A DNA stretch of 64,000 bases, taken from Acanthosoma haemorrhoidale. Its lineage: Eukaryota > Arthropoda > Insecta > Hemiptera > Acanthosomatidae. Numbering within the stretch: the first letter of the stretch is position 1; each line of letters opens with the position of its first letter. This document shows positions 34,386 through 45,355 of the stretch, one piece after another. Location: contig OV884015.1 in NCBI GenBank assembly GCA_930367205.1, positions 78,879,341-78,943,340 on the forward strand, in the 5' to 3' direction. The translations under genes were made by a program, and so were the position numbers. Below the pieces are notes generated by a model, which searched no databases, was not told the origin of the DNA, and saw nothing but the letters and a program-made list of their open reading frames with translations.

Positions 34386-36349
34386 TATGCATCGCTTTTG
34401 GATTTTTCTGAGTTTAAGTTAAGCTTAGTAGTTAAGGTACTGTACAAAAACAGGATACGGGTAAGCATGGCTTTGTAAATTTCACTGATTCAAATTTATT
34501 TTTATCGAGTTTGAAATAGTGGTAATTGCATCTTTCTAAATATATTCAACCGGAATAAAGGACATAGAAGGTAGAAATTAATGGATATTTTTTATCAAAG
34601 ATGCTTGACTTTATTTTGCTTCACTGTCATTGAAATTACACTGTCAACGATAAAAACTATAATTAACTAAAATATTATCAGAAAAAACTTATTAAAACTT
34701 GCTTAGAGCACATTAAATAATTATAATATTCGTTCTCAAAATTATATTTTTTGGGTTACCGTCTGGAATAAGCCAGAATTCGTACTGATTGAATGTTTTA
34801 GAAAAACAATCGTAGTTGACGCTTCAAGACAGATAGATAAAAGGCAAGACTATCTGCAATGATTCAGTAATTATTCAAAAAACATACCGTGCACAAATTC
34901 CTGGATATATGTTCTTAATGGTCTTCAATTACTTTACATTATTTTTTTGTTATTAAAAAATGCAATAGTTATAGTATAAAATAATTTAGATTACTAGAGT
35001 TATAAATTACAATAACAATTAACTTCCGTTAAATTGAAATTAACGATATGTGGAGAAATTAACGATATATATCATTTTTGATTTGTTTTTTTTTAAATTC
35101 AATCTCTTGTTTATATATTGACAAGAAAATCTCGGAATATTTGCTTGCTTTTCTCTCTTAGCCAAAACTAATTGGCATCTTTATCAATTAGCCAAATTCA
35201 GACCAAATCTGCCAATATATACATATAAGATTGATTTTTATTATTGGGAAATTTTACAAAAAATATGCGTCTTTCTTTAAATTGACTATTAGTTTTTCTT
35301 TTCGTAGACATATGTCTTTTAAAATTTTTATTATTTATTTTCTGTTATGTTATCAAAGCAATGAAAACAAAACTTCTCCTTATTATCAATCAAATAACTC
35401 AATTTATTACCATATAGTATAGCTAATTAGCCCATTACATTAACTATATGTGCAAATAGTTAGTAATACTAAATACATAGTATTAATAATAACGGTAGAC
35501 TAAATAAAATAATATTTTGATGCTGACAATGTTCACAATAGTTTTACTGGTTATTGATTTTCTGAACTTCTATAATAATATATTTCTAAAAACATTACAA
35601 CACAAGGGAAAAATCGTAAACAATATTTTGTGAGGTACACTCACACATCGTAGTGCATGCCGAAAATAACTTCAACTACTCAAGAATAGTTTTATCCACA
35701 ATGTCAAAATTGGCAGAAAAATAACTTACGGAGGGGTGTGATTTCCGAGAGGGGCCCAGAGTGGTTTGGTGGGGTGGAGGCCAAGTGTTCATTCTTGCAT
35801 TGACTCGAAGTTTCTCTTCACTTGTGTAGGATCAACCGTAGCATTTAGCATGCGTGATTCGGTAGTGATCGTCGTAAGGATTCGTATATCGGAACAGAAA
35901 CGCCTTATGCCCGCGAATAGGCCCATTGTAGTTAATTCTAGGTTACTCGTCCATCCAACATAAGTCCTTTATGTTTTTATTATGCTTTTGTTAGTCGGAT
36001 TCAGCGGATCACGTTTTTGTAAGTGCCATAGTTTCAAGTGAGTATATCTTAGTTCCTATTGTAGTTTCGATGAACCCGACCAATAAGTTAGTTAGTCTAG
36101 AGAATTTTGTAGTGGTTATTTTGCGTTTATGTCAGCGGGGCTAATCAGGTTATTGCAAGTACTTCAATATTTATGGAAGTGAAATATTGCCAGCGATAGG
36201 GACAGCGAGAAAAGAAGGGTCAGAGCTGTTTTTCCTGATCTGGTATTCAAGTCAGTTATTCACCTGGCTTGAATGCCCTCCATCACGGCAGCCCGTGGTC
36301 GCCTAGTTGAGACTATTTCTGATTCATGCATGGAAACTATTTAATTTAG
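34386..36349. other. AT-rich non-coding DNA
   Basis: Nothing recognised. A small tandem duplication gaaattaacgatat occurs twice at about 35036-35067. The 35.76-36.3 kb part is richer in G+C without coding signal. Confidence 0.45.
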
Positions 36350-36965
36350 AAACCGCCGACTGTTGTCTGGCCATTTGAATCGTCTGGCATAGTTTATCTG
36401 CTCGTGGCACGCTCGTGCCCTGCGCCAGTTCCTCCTCTGTGCCGTGGGCACTCGGCCATTCTGTTAATAATTTTTCGCCTACCGCGCATAAATAAATCAT
36501 GAACGTACTCTGAGAGAGATAGAGGGGGGGGGTTTCGTGCCATCCGCCCACCATGTAATATCATGCATGTATTCAATTAAAAATAGAGGCAAGAAGAGAT
36601 GGATACAAATATGTATGAGGTAATTACGCCTAACGATGGAGCCCTCCCGGAATATTTTTTTTTGTTCATCTTTTGTTTCCGTTTTCCCGCAATAATTTAT
36701 GACTGGCTACATAAATGTACCAGGACAATTATAAAAGTCGAGCGAGTGTGAAGTGTTTTCGTCGGACGGCAAGGCGGTTTTTGAAGTACCACAAGCGACG
36801 GAAGTAGCCGAGATGGCTAAATGAGCAGGGATAACAATTAGACGGCTACGCTCACATCCTCCGGAAATATTTATCAAAATTACATCGGCCGTGGCAAGTG
36901 GTGAAGGGGGTCGTGCGAGACCAAGACAAAATGGCGACCTAACTTGTCTTGGAACAACCTTGCTT
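36350..36965. promoter_or_regulatory. G+C-rich island pair, candidate cis-regulatory element
   Basis: Two adjoining CpG-containing blocks (about 36.36-36.57 and 36.64-36.96 kb). They contain Hox/Caudal-type cores (cataaataaatcatg at 36487, aatttatgactgg at 36695). Minus-strand open frames (36324-36554, 36707-36973) match nothing. Inferred enhancer. Confidence 0.3.
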
Positions 36966-37493
36966 CTACCCACAATTTACTTTGATTAGATTTTTTTTTT
37001 TCAATGAATAATTTTTTTTGGGGGTTGGTGAGGGAGGGGGGTCACCATTGCGAACTCCCAATTACAGATTTTCCACTGCGGAAAATGGTTGGTTACAGTG
37101 GCTTACTTAGAGTTTTTGTCACCTGGGGAGGCCCCCATTTTGCCACCCTTTCTAAGACAATCAAAATTGAATAAAAGAAAATATATGAAAAAAAAACTGA
37201 AAAATATTATACATATAATGATTAAATTTAAACGTGTTACTATATAAACGTATTTTATTAGAAACGTCTTGAATAACACATTAAATTCTACTGGGGCAGT
37301 GGGGCAAAACCCTGGTTTTCCCGAAAAAAATCTGTTTTTCGCTACCGACCTAATCTAGAGTCTATTTGAATTTCGTTTGTATATTTTCAATGGTCTAGAA
37401 TCGAATACAACTCCACATCGATATCTTTAGTCGTTCTGCCACTCTGACAGATTTCCCATTTCGCTTGGCCTTGTTTTTCACGATCCTTGGAGA
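36966..37493. other. Non-coding DNA, nothing recognised
   Basis: Includes a G-rich run (about 37019-37040). Confidence 0.45.
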
Positions 37494-37841
37494 TCAATGA
37501 GTGTTGGGAAGGTAGGAAATTTTACAGAAAACATTAGCTTGAATAAAAATAGATAAAACTGTATTATGGTGATCACAACTGGATGATGAATCTGCCTCAT
37601 TTATTAAGTCCTCTGGGTTGGATGTCTGAAAACTGCGAACTTTGCTCTTTGTTCTTTGTCCATTATCTTCGAAATTTTTAGTTTGCCTTCCTGGGCAAGT
37701 ACGCCAATCATCGGCTGAATCATCTTCGTCAGCATCAGAGAAACTGAACACATAATCATTTTCTCTCCACTCGTTGAACCTTTTAAGGAAAAAATTTCGG
37801 CCCCTATTTATTGATTTCTTTTTTTTATTAAAGTGTGACAC
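37494..37841 (-). other. 115-codon open frame with acidic segment, unrecognised
   Basis: Minus strand, starting MSHFNKKKKSINRG. It has a basic N-terminal part, then FNEWRENDYVFSFSDADEDD and a Ser/Asp-rich tail. The mix of charged residues is less AT-biased than random frames here, so it could be a decayed gene or transposase fragment. Further minus-strand text after the stop (SPRIVKNKAKRNGK) might continue it. No domain recognised. Confidence 0.25.
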
Positions 37842-38504
37842 AATTTTTAATGACTTAAAATATAAACATCACACGATTCTCTTCAATAAGTGGATCGTTT
37901 TCTGAATTAAAATGTCCAACGATTGATTTTTCAATAAAAATTCACGGATATTACTGTATTTTATCAGGATGTGTTCTATTGCCGATACACTTCGCCAACG
38001 TCATGAATATAACTGACTTGCACTGTCAATGAGGCTCTTGTTATTTATGCGAGTTCTTTAAAACGGTGATGCTAGCAGACAGGCAGCTAAAATTCACACG
38101 GCTATTACATGACATTATGTAAAATATAAAAAAGCCATTCCGAAGCTTTTTTGACAAGTTTAAAAACGTGGGATAATCACGGAACATACTTTGTATTGGC
38201 TCAAAATCACATTTCAATATGATTTATTGTCCAACCAGTGTGTATATTGGTTACTCAAGTATCAGATACTTATACAAAACAATATAACGGTAAACCATTT
38301 TAGAAACGAACCTCTGAGTTAAATAAATCGATTTCTCACATTAAAGTGTTGTGATCCATAAACAGTGAACAACATCCCATAAACATCGCTATCGCAAAAT
38401 CATTATTGTACGAAAATCCTACTGCTAAGGCTTATCAAAATTTTACTTTCGGAAAATGATTTTTCCGCCTTTGCGAAGTGACCATCGCTAATTCCAAACT
38501 TGCG
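37842..38504. other. Non-coding DNA, nothing recognised
   Basis: No gene or repeat match. Confidence 0.45.
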
Positions 38505-38665
38505 GTGCACATATTTTCTTTTTTCACTGGTTAAGTGTAAAAATGTCGAAGTCATGTTGAGTTGCAGGATCAGCTTGCATTTTTGTTAAATTGCATACTT
38601 AATGTTATTATTGATTCTGTTGATTACAACATTATTATAACATTATTTAGACAAAAATATAAAAA
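38505..38665 (+). repeat. Repeat family G, copy 2 (unclassified)
   Basis: Collinear with 11.11-11.28 kb: tttcactggttaagtg versus tttactgataaagtg, ggatcagc versus gggtcagc, then tgttaaattgcatactta and a terminal aaaaatataaaaa. Confidence 0.6.
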
Positions 38666-39080
38666 ATGCCCTCTTCGCTACGTTTCTCATGGTTACCATA
38701 CTAAGAACTCGAGCACAAGAAATTTCATGGCGTCGGTATACGCAAGTGCCCTATATGTTATGCAACTGTCCGCGGTGTAATAACCAATATCCGATAGTTC
38801 ATCCGAAGAGAGATTAACTATTTATAATTCAACCCTAGGCACTGTTCGGTAATTGAGTTTGGCGATAATCACCTGCGGCATTTCCCGTATAATCGCCAGC
38901 CGAGTATACCGTATCAGCCATTTCCTGCTATTAAAGTCACCTATCGACATTACAGTTAATACACAAAAAAAAATTGTATTATCAATTATACATTATTAAA
39001 TTGTATGTTTTTGCCTGAACTTCATTTTTCTATTCATTTCATCTAGTCGGGGTCGATACGCAATTCTTTATTTCTTATTG
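38666..39080. other. Non-coding DNA, nothing recognised
   Basis: Nothing recognised. Confidence 0.4.
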
Positions 39081-39320
39081 GAATAAATATACTTTCTACC
39101 CTATTTGGGTAATAATTGTGATCATCGGTCTCATACATCACATATTTACGGTTCAGTATTCACTAATTTATTCATACACGATAAATAGAAATAATCACAG
39201 CCCAAAGACCACCCGACCCCTCGGGTAGTGTCACCTCCCTCGCTTACGAAAGAGGAAGCGAGCCGACAATCTTCGAGATTATTAAGAATGTGTGAGGCTG
39301 TATAATACTGTGATATGATA
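39081..39320 (-). mobile_element. Jockey-like LINE 3' tail, diverged
   Basis: Minus-strand tail recognisable by ctatttgggtaataattgtg, the cattcatac-like block, acagcccaaagacc and cacctccctcgcttacgaaa. It then jumps to RT-proximal text (cttcgagattattaagaatg), implying an internal deletion. Confidence 0.7.
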
Positions 39321-39516
39321 AGTTTCGCTGAAATGGTGATAACTTCAAATAATTTAGATCATAGCCATGAAACAAATATTTATCAATATTTAATTACAGA
39401 TAAGAGATTTCAACTAATAATGTTTTTGGAAACTTGTTCAAAGATTACAAATTAAGTACTGAATAGTAAAATCAATCAAATATATATAATATTAATTTCA
39501 TAAAAAAAGGTAAATA

Positions 39517-39705
39517 GAGCCACAGACGCTCAGGATTTTATTGGAGAATCTGCCCATTGCCACTAATCCCACTGTTATGAATCCGCTACCCATTTAATCT
39601 TCGAAAAGGATTATAGGAATGTGCGAGGCTGTATGATACAGTGTTAGGGGATGATTTTAATTTTAAATCTAATTTAATCCCTTTAAATTTAAAGGGATGA
39701 GATCA
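39517..39705 (-). mobile_element. Jockey-like LINE fragment, RT 3' end
   Basis: agagccacagacgctcagga followed by ttggagaatctgcccattgc, aggattataggaatgtgcga and aaagggatgag aligns with 52.07-52.28 kb in the same orientation. It covers the region just 5' of the tail, so it may be the displaced continuation of the fragment at 39.08 kb. Confidence 0.75.
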
Positions 39706-40401
39706 AATATGTATGGCATCTGAAGATCCTGTTGGTGACGTGAGTGGTATTAATTATTGTTCTTTGGACTTTTGATGAAAGTATTGAATGCGCTTTGATT
39801 ATGTAAAGCCTTTTGGTCGTGACTCCTTAATTCCGTCCTGATTCATTTTAGTAGTACTCTATACATTATTAGTTTAATTTGTGTTTAGAGTGCAAGGAAT
39901 ATATTTGATCAATGTTGAAAGGCTGTTTTTTTTCTGTGATACTTTTTCGCTTTGAACAGTAAGCTGGGCATTGGAGCATTACTTCCGATGCATTTCATTT
40001 TACCGGCGAACAATAAGTCTGCCCATGGCTGTTTGAGTTTTGGGCCTAAGTGATTAGCTGTCCTGGCAGTAGGTAAAATGTGTGAGATTTGAAAACCCTA
40101 GCAATCCACTCAGGCCATTAGGCGGGTTTCGTTTGCATCTTTTCTGCATCTAGCCTTTTATCGGATTGGAACCTCTCCCCCATCTCCTCCACTCCTGGAA
40201 GAGGGCCGCCTCATTTGAATCAGCCTTTGGCTCCCACATGTTTATGTCCATGTGCTCTCTGATTATTTTTTTTTGCTTTCTGAAACAAAGTAAGAGCTTG
40301 TGCTCCTCCAGTAAATGTAGCTCCGAAAATAAACCACCGGAAATCTGATTAAAACATTTCTAGTAGTTATTTAGAAAATGTATATACCAAACCAACTGTA
40401 T
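39706..40401. other. Non-coding DNA, nothing recognised
   Basis: The open frame 40166-40348 shows no domain. Confidence 0.4.
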
Positions 40402-40508
40402 TAATGAGCGAGTAAATGAAAATTGTAAATATTGTATGAATGAAAACATTTATCACAATTGCTTATTGCCCAATGAGGCAGATTGTAATTTTATCATAAC
40501 AAAGCTGA
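40402..40508 (+). mobile_element. Jockey-like LINE 3' tail, very short
   Basis: Only the last ~105 bases of the family: taatgagcgagtaaatgaaa, gcttattgcccaatgaggca, attttatcataac. Confidence 0.9.
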
Positions 40509-40836
40509 TTTTAGGTGGTGGGTTTGGTTTATTTTGGCGTCCCATCAACACCGTTGTTTTCTGTTTTTGAACTCATTTGGCCAAGTTCAAGTGTAGTCTA
40601 CACAATCTAGCGGGACAGAAGCAAATGTTATTAAATTTTTATTGATTTTTTAGGTAAAAAATATTTATACTTAGTTGGAAAAACACCGTTTTAATTCAGA
40701 AATGTTTTTTTTACTCACTTAAAAGATTAATTTCACAAGTTATTTTACCCTGGAAACTGAAAATATTCCATATACACTAAAATAGCAAAAAAAAACACAC
40801 ATTTTACAAAAAAAATCTTTTGTATATGCGTATATA
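40509..40836. other. AT-rich non-coding DNA
   Basis: Flank of the mariner-like element; ends in the TA target dinucleotide (40835-40836). Confidence 0.5.
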
Positions 40837-41479
40837 CAGAGGGGTCCAAAAAAATGTATCCACTAGTTAACAGTCCATAACTTGCAAACTAATTGACGGA
40901 GTTGTCTCATTATTGGTGAAAGTGTAGCTTAAAGTCCAACTTAAAGATATCAAAATTCGCCGAACACTTGAGCGACTCACTCCAGTTTCACGGGCACACT
41001 TCTGTGGTGAGCGAGTGAATTGTTGTAACACAAGATGGGAGTTAAATGGACTTGTTACTGTTACAGGTCGTCCAGATTGTTGTTTGTGTACATCTTTAAC
41101 ACAGCCTTCGGCTTCAAATTTGTCTCGAATGCGACGAATCGTTAAACGTGTCGGTGGCTCTGTTTGATACACATTTCGCCATTGCTGTTGAACCTCATTA
41201 ATGTTTTCGTACTTAAAATACCACTTTAAAACAGACTTCCTTTCATCAAATGTAAGCGTTACGCCAGCCATGTTTACTCGAGTAACAAGGTACAACTAAC
41301 AATAAAACACTAACTATCTGGCGACTGTCATCTGACAAAACAAAACAACGCAATACAACGATTGTATGGCGATTGCCGGAACTAAAAACTATTACACTAC
41401 CAAAAATGAGACAACTCCGTCAATTAGTTTGCAAGTTATGGACTTTTAAACAGTGGATACATTTTTTTGGACCCATCTG
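40837..41479 (-). mobile_element. Internally deleted mariner-like DNA transposon with ~75-bp inverted ends
   Basis: Terminal inverted repeats of about 75 bp at 40837-40911 and 41405-41479, both starting cagaNgggtccaaaaaaatg and sharing an uninterrupted inner part cataacttgcaaactaattg. The two ends differ at only a handful of positions. A TA flanks each side (40835-40836, 41480-41481), matching TA target duplication of the Tc1/mariner superfamily. At 643 bp it is too short for a full transposase gene: a non-autonomous deletion derivative. Confidence 0.92.
40867..41271 (-). pseudogene. Truncated transposase N terminus (DUF4817-type helix-turn-helix)
   Basis: 134 codons from ATG at 41269-41271: MAGVTLTFDERKSVLKWYFK opens a helix-turn-helix of the kind annotated DUF4817 in many insect transposon proteins, followed by the linker SGRPVTVTS and a second helix-turn-helix (REtGVSRSSVRRIL-like). 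The frame then continues directly into the 3' terminal repeat, where it stops (40867-40869). The DDE catalytic domain is absent. The retained part could still bind the element's own ends if expressed; that is inference. Confidence 0.88.
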
Positions 41480-41879
41480 TATATATATGGATACTAATGA
41501 TAAATTTAAAGTGCTTATTAGTTTCTAAGATGAGTGTTTTATTTCTTAGCGGTAATTTGTAGGATTTAATGAATGATTTCACTAATAAGGATTTGATACC
41601 ATAATTTAATATTACCCAGCTGAGATGCTCTGAGAAATCAGTCTAGACGATGGAATAGCAAACTGTGAATCTTTAAAAATAAACCAAAACCAAACAACAT
41701 TGTCTCTTACTTTAACACTAGCTAGTTAATCTAAAAATAAACGATTCGGGACGGTCCCAATATATTATATTTTCTAGAGACCTCACTGTAATTTCGCTAC
41801 GAAGCAATATGCAATTAAACTATCTCATATAATTGAAGACGTTGGCAAGAAGCATTACAACTTAACACTATGATTGAGA
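41480..41879. other. AT-rich non-coding DNA
   Basis: Nothing recognised beyond the TA flank. Confidence 0.5.
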
Positions 41880-42180
41880 AAGCATTTCCGGAAAGAGCCT
41901 GGAATCCGAGTTTTTTTTTTCCAGCAATTTGGAAGTGGCCCGGTCCCTCCTCACTTACCTGGTACATCTGGACTAAACATTACCTTTAGAAGGGACCAAT
42001 TTCGGGCCCTGCAATTTGGCAACCAACCCAAAATTATCAGGCTATCTGTCCGAGGCAGCTGACGCGTGATTTATCGTTCACAGCTTACCTCCCGCTCCCC
42101 TGCTACGTACTGACTAAATATTTAATCTGCGAATGTCTGATGCTGGATTATGCGGCATAATCTGTTATGCAGATTAGTCC
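41880..42180. promoter_or_regulatory. G+C-richer island, candidate cis-regulatory element
   Basis: Contains cgtgatttatcgttcac (42064-42080) with a Caudal/Hox-type TTTAT core, and a hairpin AATCTG-ttatg-CAGATT (42159-42175). A plus frame (41874-42062) matches nothing. Inferred. Confidence 0.25.
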
Positions 42181-42412
42181 ACAGGCATAACATGCCAAAT
42201 ATGCTTAGCCAAAAAATACAATTGGACCATAAAGGCCTTTTTTGGGTATAAAAATCTTATAACTGTGACTCATAGCTGGTTGGGGTGTTATAGATATAAC
42301 TAATAAGATGCCTTGTCTGTCCAGTTTTATATTTTGACAAAGTGCTGTCATCCTCAGCGCTTTTTTACTCAATTTAGATCAGTAAAAAATAAACGCAAAT
42401 ATTAATAAAGCG

Positions 42413-42486
42413 TTCAGCGATCTACGGATAAATAAAATAAAAATAATGTATTTAATATTAAAGACTGAGTAGAGTAGATCGCTGAA
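42413..42486. repeat. Perfect 13-bp inverted repeat, 74-bp unit
   Basis: TTCAGCGATCTAC at 42413-42425 and GTAGATCGCTGAA at 42474-42486 are perfect reverse complements around 48 AT-rich bases. It may be a tiny foldback element or a hairpin. Confidence 0.8.
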
Positions 42487-42799
42487 GTCCACAGAAGTAA
42501 CAACCCTTTTTTGAAATTTGCATTTATTTCTTAATAATTACTACTTTAATACTTATTAATTAAGTATTAAATCAATCAGGATGACTTATTGATTTGCCAA
42601 AGTATAATACTTTGTTGAGCGACAAAACGTCTTATTTCTTATAATAGATTCCAAAAATCATGTCATCAAAATCGTTTTTGCAACTTTAGCCATGCAACAT
42701 CAAGAAGACTCAATTATCAATCACTAGTTAATTAAAAAAAATATTGTTATTGTGGTATAGGTCGCACTATTATTTAAAGTTATTAATTGTTAACGGCCA
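42487..42799. other. AT-rich non-coding DNA
   Basis: Nothing recognised. Confidence 0.4.
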
Positions 42800-42905
42800 A
42801 AGAAAAAGTTATTGGCAACATCAAGAATAGAACCCGGGACGTCCACATCCATTTTCGTTGGCCACTGAAAAATTGTTGGCCTGCCACCGATACTCTTAAC
42901 GTAAT
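42800..42905 (-). mobile_element. tRNA-derived SINE head (degenerate)
   Basis: The minus strand carries cgtcccgggttctattct (42820-42837), close to a tRNA T-arm/B box, preceded at suitable spacing by tttcagtggccaacg, like a D arm. No stable cloverleaf. Confidence 0.45.
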
Positions 42906-45109
42906 GTATTTTTTAAAGCTGTAAATTAAAATATTTCTAATATTTTCACACAATGCCATAATATTGGCAAATTAGCTTTTGGGACGGAGTCACATAGTGT
43001 TCTGTCAGTCAGCCTTTGTGCCCATCGAGTTCATTGCACGGCATTGAGTTTGTCTAATGAGTAATTCATACTGGGAACGAAGCCAATATTTTTGTTGGCT
43101 ATTAATTGTTTTAATTATCACAAAAAATATGATAACGGATCAAATAATTTTATAATTATTTAAACAATAATTACTTAATAGCCAAAATGTGATGACTATT
43201 GAATAAATTAATATTTTCCTCTCATAATGAGTAGGTTATCAAATGCCATGGAATCATTAGGACTTTGAAATGGTTTTCCCTGTTTTTTTCGCAGCCGTAA
43301 CGAAGCCATTCATTGTGTGATACATTGTAGACTTACATTTTTCATGGTGAGTTCAATTATACAGCCTTATCTTAATTAGGCTAATTGAACTAGCTCTAAC
43401 ATCCTTTCGGAAATCCCTCTAAAGAATGAATCTAAGCTCTGAACATTGCATGGAAAAAATTCAAGTTTATTGTGTATTAAAGGGGTTGGAATCTAAAGCT
43501 TTGATTTCAAAACTGCCTTCACCATTTTTTTCACCCCACAAATATGAAAATTGTAATAATTATTCTTGTGCGTCTTACTGTTCTATTGAAAACCTCACTA
43601 TGTTTTATGAAAAATTAGCAAACGAATTTTATTAAAATTTATTTTAGGATGTTTATTAAAATTTAATTATAAGGGCCTGGACATACAGCTTCTATCTATC
43701 TTACATCTTTAATTTAGTTTCTTAAAGACTCGATCAATTATTACTTATCAGAACTAGACTAACCAATGAGTGATTTCTTTAGATATATATTGAAGGATTT
43801 GTTAGAAAAATGCAGCTGAATCAGATTCTACAAAGAAAAACTAACTCAATCTATAATTGAAACTATAAAAGCATACACACATAATACTCGTGTCATTCAT
43901 TTACAATAGAGAATAATCAATCTTATACTGTACTGCTGGACTTTCAATGAATAAAATAATGAATAATGAATTAAATAAGTGTTAAATGGCAAAAATCTAA
44001 GATTCATGGTTGATTTTGTCTTGAACAAGTAACATTAAAGTTAAAATTGAAATGTATACGCGGTTAGCTTATTAGCTTTTAAAATTTCTTAAGTTCACGG
44101 CTTCAGAAACTAATTCAGATAGAAATTTGGGATTTTTCTTCACGGTTAATATCACATTGGAGACCGTGTCGTAAAAATGATAAAGATTTTCAAAAAAAAT
44201 ATTAATAAGAGCCAACAAAAGAAATCGCAAATTTAATATTTCTGGAGTTGTTTTTCTTGGCAGTATTTTTAGTTATTTGCAAAGTTTTTTTTAGTTAAAA
44301 AGGTGATTTTTAGTTACAAGTTGGTTTCAATCAAAAATATCTTGATGATTAGTTAACAATACCGGTTTGAGAAACTGTAATTACGATTTCTATTTGCTAG
44401 TTGTTGGAGTTATAAAATTAGGAATAAAACGACTTGTATCCTCACAAAATGTTTTGTTTAGGCAATGCACTTTCAACTTTCTAACAGTTATCCTTGGGGC
44501 TTTAATACTAAGTTTGAATGAAATATACTAATTGGCTAAAACATAAATACAAAAATCAAAGAAGGGATGTTATTTCTACGAACTTCACTGGTCTAATCAG
44601 ATTATTTGGTAGAAATTATTACATTTTATTTAAATTGACTTATCAAAGCTCTGATTTGTAGTGTTTGACTGTTGAAAGCGCTTTGCGAAACATGCGTCGT
44701 TTTATTTTTTGAATTTATAATTTACAACCTAAACATCTTTAACCTTTACTACATTTTCTCGAAACCGTGGCTGAATGTGAACAAATCCCCAAGATTTGTA
44801 ATTTACTCAATTCAATTAGTGAAACCGCCTTGGTGACTGAAAGTCAAACTTTCAACAAATGAAGGAAATAATTAAATTATTTACATAAAAAAAACATTCA
44901 AACCGGCTGCTTGACTCCGTGACAATAGAAAGCGGCTTGCCAAAATACTTTGTGTAGCTCCATGACGTTTTATTTCTTAAATTTAATTTAATTGCTGTTC
45001 TATAACTTGATATTTTCTAGTACTTCAACCTGTCTTGTAAAATAATACAATAATGCCCATGCTGCTTTGAGAGGCTGTCTAAGACATGATGAATGATTGA
45101 AAGGTGCAA
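42906..45109. other. AT-rich non-coding DNA
   Basis: No gene recognised. Two loosely similar segments (about 44670-44720 and 44925-44990, sharing gaaagcg and cgttttatttNtt) may be an old repeat. Confidence 0.45.
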
Positions 45110-45355
45110 TCTTAAATGCGATCACACTGCCTGTTGATACCATCAGATGAAACACGATGGCCATTATTGGCCGACTGAAGGCATAGACACCGCTTAAATC
45201 TATGCCGTTTTGAAGTTAAAAACTCGGTCAGGGAAGACGGCCCGGGGTCGATACGGCACCCCCCACCTCCTAGTCCACACCTCAGCCTCCCTGGCAACGT
45301 CCCGGTCATTCCCTGAGTACCTTGTCTAGTCTCATACACTCCCTGCCTCTCACCT
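45110..45355. promoter_or_regulatory. G+C-rich island, candidate cis-regulatory element or old repeat end
   Basis: G+C-rich segment with cccggggtcgatacggcacc at 45241. The minus-strand frame 45112-45339 is Gly/Arg-rich and matches nothing recognised. Confidence 0.25.

Noticed and set aside
44660..45000. An additional repeat pair around gaaagcg and cgttttatt
   Set aside because: Only short blocks match and the order is loose; not strong enough to call.
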